DNA of 64,000 bases from positions 43,673 to 107,672 of the forward strand of contig NZ_JAAZSQ010000014.1 in the NCBI RefSeq assembly GCF_012395835.1, given 5' to 3'. This document shows positions 1 to 7,910 of this stretch, in pieces. Below the pieces are notes generated by a model, which saw only the letters and a program-made list of their open reading frames with translations, did no database searches and was not told where the DNA came from. Each line of letters starts with the position of its first letter. Positions within the stretch are counted from its first letter, which is position 1. Both the position numbers and the translations under genes were made by a program. Source of the stretch: Arthrobacter mobilis. GTDB taxonomy: Bacteria; Actinomycetota; Actinomycetes; Actinomycetales; Micrococcaceae.

Positions 1-102
1 GGCAGGCGCGGCCGTGACGAGGGTACCTGACGCCAGGACGGCGGAAAGGATGGCAGCGGCGGCCGCGGTACGGAAGGTGATCAATCGTTTCAATACTGGC
101 AT
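1..102 (-). CDS. N-terminus of an exported protein (cut by the window edge)
   Basis: Only the first 34 codons are present; the gene runs off the left edge on the minus strand. The start is the ATG at 102-100, preceded by an AGGAG ribosome binding site at 119-115. The residues read as a Sec signal peptide: Lys and Arg at positions 5, 6 and 11, then a long Ala/Leu/Val stretch, then an Ala-rich end with Ala-Pro-Ala that could be a cleavage site. The mature part lies outside the window, so no function can be given. Confident that it is a start of an exported protein, not what it does. Confidence 0.6.
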   Translation of the reverse strand, partial: MPVLKRLITFRTAAAAAILSAVLASGTLVTAAPA

Positions 103-192
103 GGTGGCCGGTAGCTCCTGTCGGTGGTCGGCAGATGTTTCCTGACTGCTGAACGCACCCGACATAGAGCGTCGGCGGCGTCCCCCACCGTG

Positions 193-198
193 AGTATA
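193..198 (-). promoter_or_regulatory. -10 box for the exported-protein gene
   Basis: The minus strand reads TATACT here, about 90 bases before the ATG at 102. It is the best -10 hexamer in the 261-base gap between the GlcG-family gene and the exported-protein gene. I found no convincing -35. The rest of the gap holds the dyad at 241-254 and the palindrome at 265-302. Confidence 0.35.
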
Positions 199-240
199 AC
201 GACACGGGTCCCGCCGGCAGCATGGGTGTCGCGGAGGTAG

Positions 241-254
241 CCGGAAAATTCCGG
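241..254. repeat. CCGGAA-AA-TTCCGG dyad
   Basis: Perfect 6-bp inverted repeat with a 2-base centre, upstream of the partial exported-protein gene. Close variants occur at 2067-2081 (upstream of fdhA) and at 12564-12579 (upstream of a membrane-protein gene), so it may be a protein binding site rather than an isolated hairpin. Confidence 0.35.
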
Positions 255-264
255 CACCGCTGGG

Positions 265-302
265 CGGAAGTAGCGCAGCACCGTGGTGCTGCGCTACTTC
301 CG
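265..302 (-). terminator. 18-bp perfect palindrome after the GlcG-family gene
   Basis: Positions 265-282 and 285-302 are exact reverse complements with only two bases (GT) between them. It lies 61 bases past the stop of the GlcG-family gene, so it probably forms a terminator or 3'-protecting hairpin for the fdhA-GlcG transcript. There is no clear U tract. Confidence 0.5.
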
Positions 303-363
303 ATCCCGCCGGGTTGTCCGCCGCCGAGCCTGTTCCCATGGGCGGCGCCGGCACGCCGTTTGC

Positions 364-762
364 CTAGACCGAGTTGGCGCCGGCTTCGGCCACGGCGTGG
401 TCCTGTTCACCGCTGCCGCCGCTGACGCCGATGGCGCCGATGACCTGGCCGTCGCGGGTCAGCGGGATGCCGCCGGCGAAGATCATGATCCGGCCGTGGT
501 TGCTTGCGTGGATGCCATAGAACTGCTGGTTGGGCTGGGAGTTCTCGCCCAGGTCCTTGGTGGCGATGTCGAAGGCCCTGGAGGTGAAGGCCTTGTTGAT
601 GGAGATGTCGATGCTGCCGATCCAGGCCCCGTCCATGCGCACATGGGAGACAAGGTTGCCGCCGGCGTCGACCACTGCGATGTTCATGGGCTGGCCGATC
701 TCGGCAGCCTTGGCTTCGGCAGCGGCGATGACGCTGCGGGCGTCGGCAAGGGTCAGGGTCAT
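364..762 (-). CDS. GlcG/HbpS-family (DUF336) protein
   Basis: Small cytoplasmic protein of 132 residues. The whole length matches the GlcG/HbpS (heme-degrading/DUF336) fold: an N-terminal helix of the type LADARSVIAAAEAKA, the strand MNIAVVDAGGNLVSHVRMDG, and the Gly-rich C-terminal loop GAIGVSGGSGEQDHAVAEA. In this family some members bind heme or cobalamin and others are accessory proteins of glycolate or diol metabolism; the biochemical role here is unknown. The ATG at 762 has a GAGGAG site upstream. The gene follows the formaldehyde dehydrogenase by 12 bases and is surely cotranscribed, so a role in aldehyde or C1 metabolism is possible but only inferred. Confidence 0.8.
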   Translation of the reverse strand: MTLTLADARSVIAAAEAKAAEIGQPMNIAVVDAGGNLVSHVRMDGAWIGSIDISINKAFTSRAFDIATKDLGENSQPNQQFYGIHASNHGRIMIFAGGIPLTRDGQVIGAIGVSGGSGEQDHAVAEAGANSV

Positions 763-774
763 GGTCGTCTCCTC

Positions 775-1992
775 TTAGCCCTTGATGTACCCGTTGGGGT
801 TGAGCACGTACTTGGTGGCCGCTCCCGCGTCGAACTCGGCGTAACCGCGCGGGGCGTCCTCGAGCGTGATGGCCCGGGCGTTGACGGCCTTGGCGATCTG
901 GACCTTGTCGTAGAGGATGGCCATCATCAGCTGCCGGTTGTACTTCATCACCGGGCACTGGCCGGTGGTGAAGGACAGGGACTTGGCCCAGCCGGTGCCG
1001 AGTGAGAGCGAAAGCGAGCCGTGCCTGGCCGCCTCGTCGATGCCGCCGGGGTCCCCGGTGACGTACAGGCCGGGGATGCCCAGGGCGCCGCCGGCGGCCG
1101 TGATGTCCATCAGCGAGTTCAGCACCGTGGCCGGCGCCTCGTGGGAGGCGTCCTTGCCGTGGCCGCGGGCCTCGAAGCCGACGGCATCGACGCCGCAGTC
1201 CACCTCCGGCACGCCCAGGATCTGCTCGATCTGGTCCTTCGGGTCGCCGGCGGAGACGTCCACGGTCTCGCAGCCGAAGGAACGGGCCTGGGCCAGGCGG
1301 TCCGCGTTCATGTCCCCGACAATGACGACGGCGGCGCCGAGCAGCTGCGCACCCACGGCGGCGGCCAGGCCCACCGGGCCGGCCCCGGCGATGTAGACGG
1401 TGGAGCCGACGCCCACCCCGGCGGTGACCGCGCCGTGGAAGCCGGTGGGGAAGATGTCCGAGAGCATGGCCAGGTCCATGATCTTCTCCAGCGCCTGGTC
1501 CCGGTCCGGGAACTTCAGCAGGTTCCAGTCCGCGTACGGGACCAGCACGTACTCGGCCTGGCCGCCGACCCAGCCGCCCATGTCCACGTAGCCGTAGGCG
1601 GACCCCGGACGGTCGGGGTTCACGTTCAGGCAGATGCCGGTCTTGCGTTCCTTGCAGTTGCGGCACCTCCCGCAGGAGATGTTGAAGGGGACCGAGACAA
1701 TGTCCCCGGCCTTGATGAATTCCACGTCCGGGCCGGTCTCCACCACTTCGCCGGTGATTTCGTGGCCCAGGACCAGGTCCGCCGGGGCGGTGGTGCGGCC
1801 GCGGACCATGTGCTGGTCCGAGCCGCAGATGTTGGTGGCCACGGTCCGCAGGATGGCCGCGTGCGGGACCTTGCGCCCGACGTTGGCCGGGTTGACCCCC
1901 GGTCCGTCCTTGAGTTCGAAGGTGGGATAGTCGGTGTCGATGATCTCGACCTTCCCGGGTCCCTTGTAGGCAACGGCTTTGTTCCCTGGCAT
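775..1992 (-). CDS. fdhA: Zinc-dependent formaldehyde dehydrogenase, glutathione-independent
   Basis: A 405-residue member of the medium-chain alcohol dehydrogenase superfamily resembling the glutathione-independent formaldehyde dehydrogenase/dismutase, which oxidises formaldehyde to formate with tightly bound NAD. Catalytic zinc ligands are visible as Cys56 (NICGSDQH) and the GHE at 76-78; the structural-zinc cluster CGRC-RNC-C lies at Cys107, 110, 113 and 121. The Rossmann motif GAGPVG follows near residue 185. The start is ATG 1992, with AAAGGA spaced 7 bases away, rather than a longer in-frame start at 2025. It is first in an operon with the GlcG-family gene. Long linkers typical of this subfamily support formaldehyde dehydrogenase over a generic alcohol dehydrogenase; substrate is inferred. 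Confidence 0.85.
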   Translation of the reverse strand: MPGNKAVAYKGPGKVEIIDTDYPTFELKDGPGVNPANVGRKVPHAAILRTVATNICGSDQHMVRGRTTAPADLVLGHEITGEVVETGPDVEFIKAGDIVSVPFNISCGRCRNCKERKTGICLNVNPDRPGSAYGYVDMGGWVGGQAEYVLVPYADWNLLKFPDRDQALEKIMDLAMLSDIFPTGFHGAVTAGVGVGSTVYIAGAGPVGLAAAVGAQLLGAAVVIVGDMNADRLAQARSFGCETVDVSAGDPKDQIEQILGVPEVDCGVDAVGFEARGHGKDASHEAPATVLNSLMDITAAGGALGIPGLYVTGDPGGIDEAARHGSLSLSLGTGWAKSLSFTTGQCPVMKYNRQLMMAILYDKVQIAKAVNARAITLEDAPRGYAEFDAGAATKYVLNPNGYIKG

Positions 1993-2066
1993 GGTCAATC
2001 CTTTCGGTATGGCACGTACTGACATCTGGACCCTACCGGCAGGCCTGCGGTTGCGGTAGCAGCAGA

Positions 2067-2081
2067 CCGGGAATTTTCCGG
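2067..2081. repeat. CCGGAAAATTCC-type dyad upstream of fdhA
   Basis: The minus strand reads CCGGAAAATTCCCGG, one base longer than the perfect dyad at 241-254. It sits about 75 bases before the fdhA start, in the short gap to the flavin-reductase gene. Possible operator; function not shown. Confidence 0.3.
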
Positions 2082-2101
2082 TGCCCGGAAACCTGCGGGA
2101 C

Positions 2102-3277
2102 CTACGTGGCCAGCAGCTGCGCGGCCTGCTCGCCGAAGGCGCGCATCCGCTCGCCCCAGGCCTGCACCTGGGCCCCGGTGGCCTGCGCCGGCGGATAGTA
2201 CAGGCGCAGCACCAGCTGGGTGTGCCCGCCGGCGTCGAGGATGGGGGCGGTGATCGCCGCGACGTCGTACTTCGTCTCCGGATCCAGCTTGTCGATGTTG
2301 TAGTACCGGGAGGAGGCCACGATCCGCTGGCTCAGTTCCCGCTGGCGGGCCGGCAGGGGAGTGCCCTGGCCGTATTCGACCACCGCGTCCTCAAGCGACT
2401 CGCGCCGGCCCGGAGCATCCAGGGACAGCGACCAGCCGCGCTCGCGGGCCTCGGCCAGCCGCCGGCGGTACATGGCCCTGTCCTCGTCGGAGGCGCCGTA
2501 GGCGCGGCCGATCCAGGCCTCCTGGTCCTCCTCGGTGGACCAGGCCACGAACGCGTCCCCAAGCGGCGGGATCAGCGGGTAGCGCACACCCAGCGGGGCC
2601 ACGAAGTCGTGCTGCGGCCCGGCCGCGGAGACCACCGAGACGGCGTCGTTCTCCACCCGCGTGTACAGGGTGACGTCGCCGCCGAGCTCGGCGGCCAGCT
2701 GCTCGATCCCGGCGCGCAGGACCTGCGCGCGGGAGACCGCCGAGGCCAGCTCCTTGTCCGCGGGCACCATGAACGAACGCGGCGCGAACCCGCCGTAGCC
2801 GCCCTGGAAGAACACCAGCGGGGCCGCGGCCCGGTGGACCCGCAGGTCCTGCACGGTACACAGGGCGATGTGGTGGTCGCCGCCGTCGAGCACGGAGTCC
2901 AGGGTGCAGTCGATGGAGGCGACCACCCCGTCCAGCACCGGCGCCCCGCCCGCGGACAGCTGCCAGCTTTCGTCCTTGAGCTTGTCCGGCACCGGCCGGG
3001 CCAGCCGCCGGCACAGCGCCTCCTGGTCGTGGGCCAGGATATTGACGGCGAGCGAGCGCGCCGTGCGCAGCTTGTCGAAAATGAAGGAGGTCCTGGTCGG
3101 CAGGAACGCCACCAGCGGCGGATCCAGCGAGACAGAGGTGAAGGTGCCGACCACCATGGCCAGCGCCTCGCCGTCCTCGCCGATGCCGGTGATGGCGGTG
3201 ACTCCGGTGGGGTAATGCCCCATGACTTCCCGGAAGCGCATCGCGTCGATCCGCGCTGCCTCAGCGTTCCCTGCCAC
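2102..3277 (-). CDS. Flavin reductase domain fused to an IclR-type effector-binding domain
   Basis: A 391-residue two-domain protein. Residues about 10-170 are a flavin-reductase-like (FMN-binding split-barrel) domain: MRFREVMGHYPTGVTAIT, then SVSLDPPLVAFLP and a GDHHIALCTVQDLRV stretch, as in HpaC-type NAD(P)H:flavin reductases that feed FMNH2/FADH2 to monooxygenases. Residues about 185-390 look like the ligand-binding domain of IclR regulators (LAAELGGDVTLYTRVEND, then ARERGWSLSLDAPGRR and IDAGGHTQLVLRLYY-like strands), but no DNA-binding helix-turn-helix is present. GTG 3277 has GGAG six bases upstream. The IclR-like part probably senses an aromatic or acid ligand or mediates dimerisation. 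A multicopper oxidase diverges from it; the two need not be related. Confidence 0.75.
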   Translation of the reverse strand: MAGNAEAARIDAMRFREVMGHYPTGVTAITGIGEDGEALAMVVGTFTSVSLDPPLVAFLPTRTSFIFDKLRTARSLAVNILAHDQEALCRRLARPVPDKLKDESWQLSAGGAPVLDGVVASIDCTLDSVLDGGDHHIALCTVQDLRVHRAAAPLVFFQGGYGGFAPRSFMVPADKELASAVSRAQVLRAGIEQLAAELGGDVTLYTRVENDAVSVVSAAGPQHDFVAPLGVRYPLIPPLGDAFVAWSTEEDQEAWIGRAYGASDEDRAMYRRRLAEARERGWSLSLDAPGRRESLEDAVVEYGQGTPLPARQRELSQRIVASSRYYNIDKLDPETKYDVAAITAPILDAGGHTQLVLRLYYPPAQATGAQVQAWGERMRAFGEQAAQLLAT

Positions 3278-3459
3278 GGCTCACTCCTTCCCGCGCCCGG
3301 GGCGCCGGCGGTCCAGTCCCCGCCAGCGTACCCGGCCTTTGGCCGCCCGGCGATGGTGCCGGCAGCGGCCGTGCGCGCCCAAGCCTTTCCCAAGCACGGC
3401 ATGGCAAAAGTAAAGGCGCAGCACGCCATTCGACCGGCATGTCCCGAAAGGTTGCGACC

Positions 3460-5853
3460 ATGGCCAAAACCACTCTCTTCCGCCGGCAGGGCCCCGGCCT
3501 GTCCGCGGCCCCGCAGACCGTCGGCTCGGGCCGGGGTGCAGTCCTGGACCTCTACATCAACGAGGGCTTCGTGCCGATGGTGGACGGGGCCCTGGTCTAC
3601 CACCGCGGCTTCGGGGACCGGCCGACGGCGGTGCGCGACCCGGAGCCGAGCCTGGCGGCCGCGCCGCGGGTCTTCACCGCCTCCGGCCAGCTGGTGGTCA
3701 GCCGCACCTACCCGCTCGGGCGGCCGGCGCCGCCCGCCGGGCGCCCGGCACCGCTGCGGCCGGACCCGGAGGAGCGGGGCTACTATCTGCCGCGGCGGGC
3801 GTACTGGGCCAGCTACTTTCCCGACCGGACCATCATTGCCGAAACCGGCAGCACCATCAGGCTGCGCATCCACAACCGGCTGGCCCAGCCGCACCAGCTG
3901 GCCATCCACGGGGCCGGGCCCAACCGGGGCGACGTCGGCAGCGGCCGGATCGCCCCCGGCGCCACCGCCCGGCTGGAGCTGCGGGCCCCGGCACCGGGAA
4001 CCTATCTTTTCTCCGATCCCAGCAACGCGCCGGTGGAACGCACCCTGGGGCTGTACGGGGCCCTGGTGGTCATCGACCCGGCGCGGGCCTGGCACCTGGG
4101 CCCCAACGGGCCGGAGTTCGAACGCCAGTGGCTGTGGCTGTGCCATAACGTGGTGCCCGAATGGGCGCGCGTGGCCGCCCGCGGCGGCACCGTGCAGGCC
4201 GGCGGCACCGACATCGCCCCGCGCTACTTCACCCTGAACGGCTTTGCCGGCTTCCAGTCCCTGGCCGTCACGAAGGACCCGGAACTGAACGAGGCCCGCG
4301 AGGAGGACACGCTGCCCTCCGGCTTCCCGCGGCGGACCGACGTGCGCGATTTCAGCCGGTCCCCGGCCCCCGGCACGGTGCTGACCGGCCAGCTGATCCG
4401 GATGGCCAACGCGGGCCTTGTCGGACACCAGCTGCATTTCCACGGCAACCACGTCTGGACCGTACGCGCCAACGGGCGGGACTTCCCGCGCGAGGACGGG
4501 TCGGTGATGGCCGACGGCCACATCAGCCTGCAGCAGTGGGAGGACACCGTCTCGCTCATGCCGCTGGAGCGCAAGGAGTCCGTCCTGCCGATGTTCCGGC
4601 CGCCGGACGTCGTCGACGCCGTGTGGAACGCCCGGCGCACGGACTGGAAGTACCCGATGCACTGCCACGCCGAGCCGTCACAGACGGCGGCCGGCGGGCT
4701 GTACCCGGGCGGCCTGGTGGCCGACTGGGTGCTGGCCGCCGGGCCGACCCCGGACCAGCACCACCTGTACGCCAGCCAGGTCGACTTCGCCTCGGACCAG
4801 CCGCACGAGGGCAGCCCGGAGACCCAGTTCCGCCAGCGCCCGCAGGTGGCCATGGAGCTGGATTTCTTCGGCCGGGAGCTGGAATTCCCCGACGGCTCCG
4901 AGCATGACGTCTGGGGTTTCGAAAGCGGCAAGTCCGGGCGCGGGCTGCCCTCGCCGCTGGTCCGGGCCACCGAAGGCCAGATCGTCCACGGAACGATCAA
5001 GCCGAGCAAGCGCGTGCACACCATCCACTGGCACGGGATCGAGCCGGATCCGCGCAACGACGGCGTCGGGCACACCTCCTTCGAAGTCACCGGCCACTAC
5101 ACCTACCAGTGGCGGCCGGACGTGGCCGAGGCCGGCAACCCGAATCGCGGCGCGGCCGGCACCTACTTCTACCACTGCCACGTCAACACACCGCTGCATG
5201 TGCAGATGGGCATGTTCGGCCCGATCATCATCGACCCGGCTGTCGATCCGGCGGATCCGCCCGCCCGGGGAACCCGGCGCCTGTTCATCGACGGGCCCGA
5301 ATACGACATCGCCACCGAAACCCTGCTGCTTCCCTATTCCCTGGACTCCCGCTGGCACGAGCTCAACCATGCCGCAGGCCTCTCGGGGGAGGACGCCGGC
5401 CTGAACCGCTTCCAGGCCGACCACTTCTACCTGCTGGGCGGCAACGTCCCCACGCGGCCGCGCGGGGACCGGGTCTGGAGCATCTCCAGCATGCGCGCGA
5501 ATGTGGCGGGAAGCGGCCGCGCGCCGACGCTGGTCAGGATGGTCAATGCGGACTACTTCCCGACCCTGACCGAGTTCACCGACATGGGCGGCAATCCGGT
5601 GGCAATGGCGGAACTGGTCTCCCACGACGGGCGCCCGTTCCGGCACACCCAGGACCCGGACGGGCCCGCCGTGCCGGTCTGGGCCACGGACAGTCCGTTG
5701 ATCACCAACCGGATCGCCTCCGGCGCGGCCGAAAAGTACGATTACCTGCTGCGTCCGCCGGCCCCGGGCCAGTACCTGATCACGGTCAAGTTCCTGACCT
5801 GGGTGCCCGGCCGGGTCCGTGCCGTGCGCAGGGTCACCGTCACGGCCCGGTAA
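3460..5853 (+). CDS. Large multicopper oxidase with four cupredoxin-like domains
   Basis: A 797-residue multicopper oxidase-like protein. Copper motifs occur in two central domains: HQLHFHGNH (His323, 326, 328, 331) with MHCH (His401, Cys402, His403), then HTIHWHG (His520, 523, 525) with YHCH...H..M (His572, Cys573, His574, His580, Met583). A first domain with HQLAIHG near 145-151 has lost the second His pair (it reads FSDPSN where HSH is expected), and the last 200 residues look like a further degenerate domain. No signal peptide is visible, so it may be cytoplasmic or cell associated. Start ATG 3460 is chosen because GAAAGG lies 8 bases upstream; ATG 3439 is less likely. It ends four bases from a convergent gene. 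Substrate unknown. Confidence 0.8.
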   Translation: MAKTTLFRRQGPGLSAAPQTVGSGRGAVLDLYINEGFVPMVDGALVYHRGFGDRPTAVRDPEPSLAAAPRVFTASGQLVVSRTYPLGRPAPPAGRPAPLRPDPEERGYYLPRRAYWASYFPDRTIIAETGSTIRLRIHNRLAQPHQLAIHGAGPNRGDVGSGRIAPGATARLELRAPAPGTYLFSDPSNAPVERTLGLYGALVVIDPARAWHLGPNGPEFERQWLWLCHNVVPEWARVAARGGTVQAGGTDIAPRYFTLNGFAGFQSLAVTKDPELNEAREEDTLPSGFPRRTDVRDFSRSPAPGTVLTGQLIRMANAGLVGHQLHFHGNHVWTVRANGRDFPREDGSVMADGHISLQQWEDTVSLMPLERKESVLPMFRPPDVVDAVWNARRTDWKYPMHCHAEPSQTAAGGLYPGGLVADWVLAAGPTPDQHHLYASQVDFASDQPHEGSPETQFRQRPQVAMELDFFGRELEFPDGSEHDVWGFESGKSGRGLPSPLVRATEGQIVHGTIKPSKRVHTIHWHGIEPDPRNDGVGHTSFEVTGHYTYQWRPDVAEAGNPNRGAAGTYFYHCHVNTPLHVQMGMFGPIIIDPAVDPADPPARGTRRLFIDGPEYDIATETLLLPYSLDSRWHELNHAAGLSGEDAGLNRFQADHFYLLGGNVPTRPRGDRVWSISSMRANVAGSGRAPTLVRMVNADYFPTLTEFTDMGGNPVAMAELVSHDGRPFRHTQDPDGPAVPVWATDSPLITNRIASGAAEKYDYLLRPPAPGQYLITVKFLTWVPGRVRAVRRVTVTAR

Positions 5854-5857
5854 GTGC

Positions 5858-6559
5858 TCAGGCCTGCCGGGCCGTGACGATGACCAGCGGGGGCAGCCGC
5901 AGGACCGAGGTGTTGTCCCGGAAGGGGTCGGTGAACTCCACCGCAAAGTCCGCGGCCGAGGCCGGCACCAGGTAGCTGATCCACAGCTGCTCCGCAGACC
6001 CGGGCGCGAGCGCGCCCGGGCCGCGGCCGGCACGCTGGGGTGTAATGGTTTCCCTGCCGGCCCGCAGCCGCAGCTGGCCCGGCGAAAAGGTGATGGGGCC
6101 GTCCCCGGTATTGCGCACCTGGAGCTCCAGCAGGACCACATCGCCCCAGGTCAGGTTCACCGGCTGCGGCCAGCCGCTGCCGGAATGGCCCTGCCCGTGC
6201 CCGGCCAGGACGACGGCGGGGCTTGGGCCCGGTGCCGTGACGGCGGCCTCAGCGACGGTGCCGGGGGCGGGCAGCAGCGACAGCGCCGGCTGCCCGACCA
6301 GGGGTGACGGCGTGCCGTCGGCCTGGAGCCGGGCCAGGCGGCCGGCCCGCAGCAGGGTCAGCGAGCCGAAGGCGGTGCCGGCGCTGGTCCGGGCCTGCTG
6401 TTCGGTCCGGGCCACGATGCCGAAGCCCGCTCCGCCGACCACCAGGGCCGCCCCGCCGCCGAACAGCAGCCCCAGCTGCCGGCGGGTGAGCACCGGAGTC
6501 TCCGGCTCCGGGCCGGCCTGATCCGTTTGCCGTTCCTTGCCTGCGCACACTTCCGACAC
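5858..6559 (-). CDS. Tat-like or membrane-anchored protein with a C-terminal beta-sandwich, function unknown
   Basis: About 233 residues if the GTG at 6559 is used (AGG about nine bases upstream); the reading frame stays open to 6901, so the start is uncertain. Near residues 25-50 there is a twin-arginine-like motif (LTRRQLGLLFGGG) followed by a hydrophobic segment, so it is probably exported through Tat or held in the membrane. The C-terminal 110 residues (VVLLELQVRNTGDGPITFSP ... VEFTDPF) look like an Ig/cupredoxin-like sandwich of the kind in cell-surface and metal-handling proteins. It is convergent with the multicopper oxidase, with 4 bases between the stops, and may be its extracytoplasmic partner; that is inference. 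Confidence 0.5.
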   Translation of the reverse strand: MSEVCAGKERQTDQAGPEPETPVLTRRQLGLLFGGGAALVVGGAGFGIVARTEQQARTSAGTAFGSLTLLRAGRLARLQADGTPSPLVGQPALSLLPAPGTVAEAAVTAPGPSPAVVLAGHGQGHSGSGWPQPVNLTWGDVVLLELQVRNTGDGPITFSPGQLRLRAGRETITPQRAGRGPGALAPGSAEQLWISYLVPASAADFAVEFTDPFRDNTSVLRLPPLVIVTARQA

Positions 6560-6632
6560 GGCCAGTACCTGCCTCTCCGATCGCAGCTGTGCAGCCGATC
6601 GTGGCGCAGCCGGCTTGGAAAAGGCTTGTGCC

Positions 6633-6684
6633 CGGCGCCGGCACCTTCGGTTCCGCAGAACCGGAACCGAAGGTGCCGGCGCCG
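6633..6684. repeat. 23-bp perfect inverted repeat, 6-base loop
   Basis: Positions 6633-6655 are the exact reverse complement of 6662-6684, with CAGAAC between them. It lies between two divergent genes, where a transcription terminator is not expected, so it may be an operator cruciform, a 5'-leader hairpin or a small mobile repeat. The surrounding 208 bases between the divergent starts hold nothing else I can name apart from the SD of the LLM gene. Confidence 0.75.
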
Positions 6685-6767
6685 TTCCCGTTCCGCGTCC
6701 CTGCCGGGCAGACTGGTACCGGACACTACTGTCCGGACCACACCGGCGGGAAAGGCGGAGCCGTCCC

Positions 6768-7838
6768 ATGGGCACAGAACCAGCAACAGCACCCGAACCA
6801 GCACCCCACCGCAAGCGCATCGGTTTCCTCTCCTTCGGGCACTGGCAGTCCGCCCCCGGCTCGCGCACCCGCACGGCCGCCGATGCCCTGCTGCAAAGCA
6901 TCGAACTGGCCGTGGCCGCCGAGGAGCTCGGGATCGACGGCGCTTACGTGCGGGTGCACCACTTCGCGCCGCAGCTGTCCGCCCCGTTCCCGCTGCTGGC
7001 GGCGATGGCCGCCCGGACCAGCCGCATCGAGCTGGGCACCGCCGTCGTCGACATGCGGTACGAGAACCCCCTCTACCTGGCCGAGGAGGCCGCGGCCACG
7101 GACCTGATCAGCGGCGGGCGGCTGCAGCTGGGGATCAGCCGGGGCTCGCCCGAACCGGCGCTGCGCGGCTCGGAAGAGTTCGGCTTCGTGCCCCGGGAAG
7201 GGCAGACGGACGCGGACCTGGCGCGCGAGCATACCCGGCTCTTCCGGGCCGCGATTGCCGGGGCGGGCGTGGCCCGGGCCGACCCGCGGATGACCGGCAC
7301 CTCCGGCGCCCTGGCCGTCCAGCCGCAGTCCCCGGGGCTGCCGGAGCGGATCTGGTGGGGGTCCGGCACGCGCCGGACCGCGGAGTGGGCGGCCGCGCAG
7401 GGGATGAACCTGATGAGCTCGACACTGCTGATCGAGGACACGGGCGTGCCGTTCGCCGACCTGCAGGCCGAACAGATTGCCCGCTACCGGCAGGCCTGGG
7501 CGGAGGCCGGCTGGGACCGCCGGCCGCGGGTCTCGGTCAGCCGCAGCGTCATCCCGATCACCAGTTCCGAGGACCTGCTCTACTTCGGCAACCGGAACGG
7601 GGAGGGGGACCAGGTCGGCCTGCTGGAAGGCCACATGGCCCGGTTCGGCCGCACCTACACCGGGGAGCCGGACGTGCTCGCCGAGGAGCTGGCCCGGGAC
7701 GCTGCGGTCCAGGCCGCGGACACCATCCTGCTCACCGTGCCCAACCAGCTGGGCGTGGACTACAACGCCCGGCTGCTGGAGACCATCGCCCGGGAGGTGG
7801 CGCCGGCGTTCGGGTGGCAGCCGGCCGGACGCCGCTGA
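6768..7838 (+). CDS. LLM-class flavin-dependent oxidoreductase (luciferase-like)
   Basis: A 356-residue luciferase-like monooxygenase with the TIM-barrel pattern of the family: IGFLSFGHWQ strand at the N-terminus, AAEELGIDGAYVRVHHF, LGTAVVDMRYENPLYLAEEAA, GGRLQLGISRGSP, and WWGSGTRRTAEWAAAQGMN later. These enzymes oxidise small organic molecules with reduced FMN or F420. The substrate cannot be read. ATG 6768 is chosen because GGCGGAG lies just upstream, although the frame is open from 6537. A reductase that could supply FMNH2 lies nearby at 2102-3277, but a link is not shown. Next gene pirin begins 72 bases later. Confidence 0.85.
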   Translation: MGTEPATAPEPAPHRKRIGFLSFGHWQSAPGSRTRTAADALLQSIELAVAAEELGIDGAYVRVHHFAPQLSAPFPLLAAMAARTSRIELGTAVVDMRYENPLYLAEEAAATDLISGGRLQLGISRGSPEPALRGSEEFGFVPREGQTDADLAREHTRLFRAAIAGAGVARADPRMTGTSGALAVQPQSPGLPERIWWGSGTRRTAEWAAAQGMNLMSSTLLIEDTGVPFADLQAEQIARYRQAWAEAGWDRRPRVSVSRSVIPITSSEDLLYFGNRNGEGDQVGLLEGHMARFGRTYTGEPDVLAEELARDAAVQAADTILLTVPNQLGVDYNARLLETIAREVAPAFGWQPAGRR

Positions 7839-7910
7839 CGGTTCACCCGGGCCCGGGTGCGGGCATAGACTCAAGACAACTGCCGCATGTCCACCTGCCG
7901 GAGGCGCAGC

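Noticed and set aside
2081..4237. 718-residue open frame opposite the flavin reductase and oxidase genes
   Set aside because: Pro/Arg/Gly-rich shadow frame typical of very GC-rich coding DNA; the real genes on either strand are clear.
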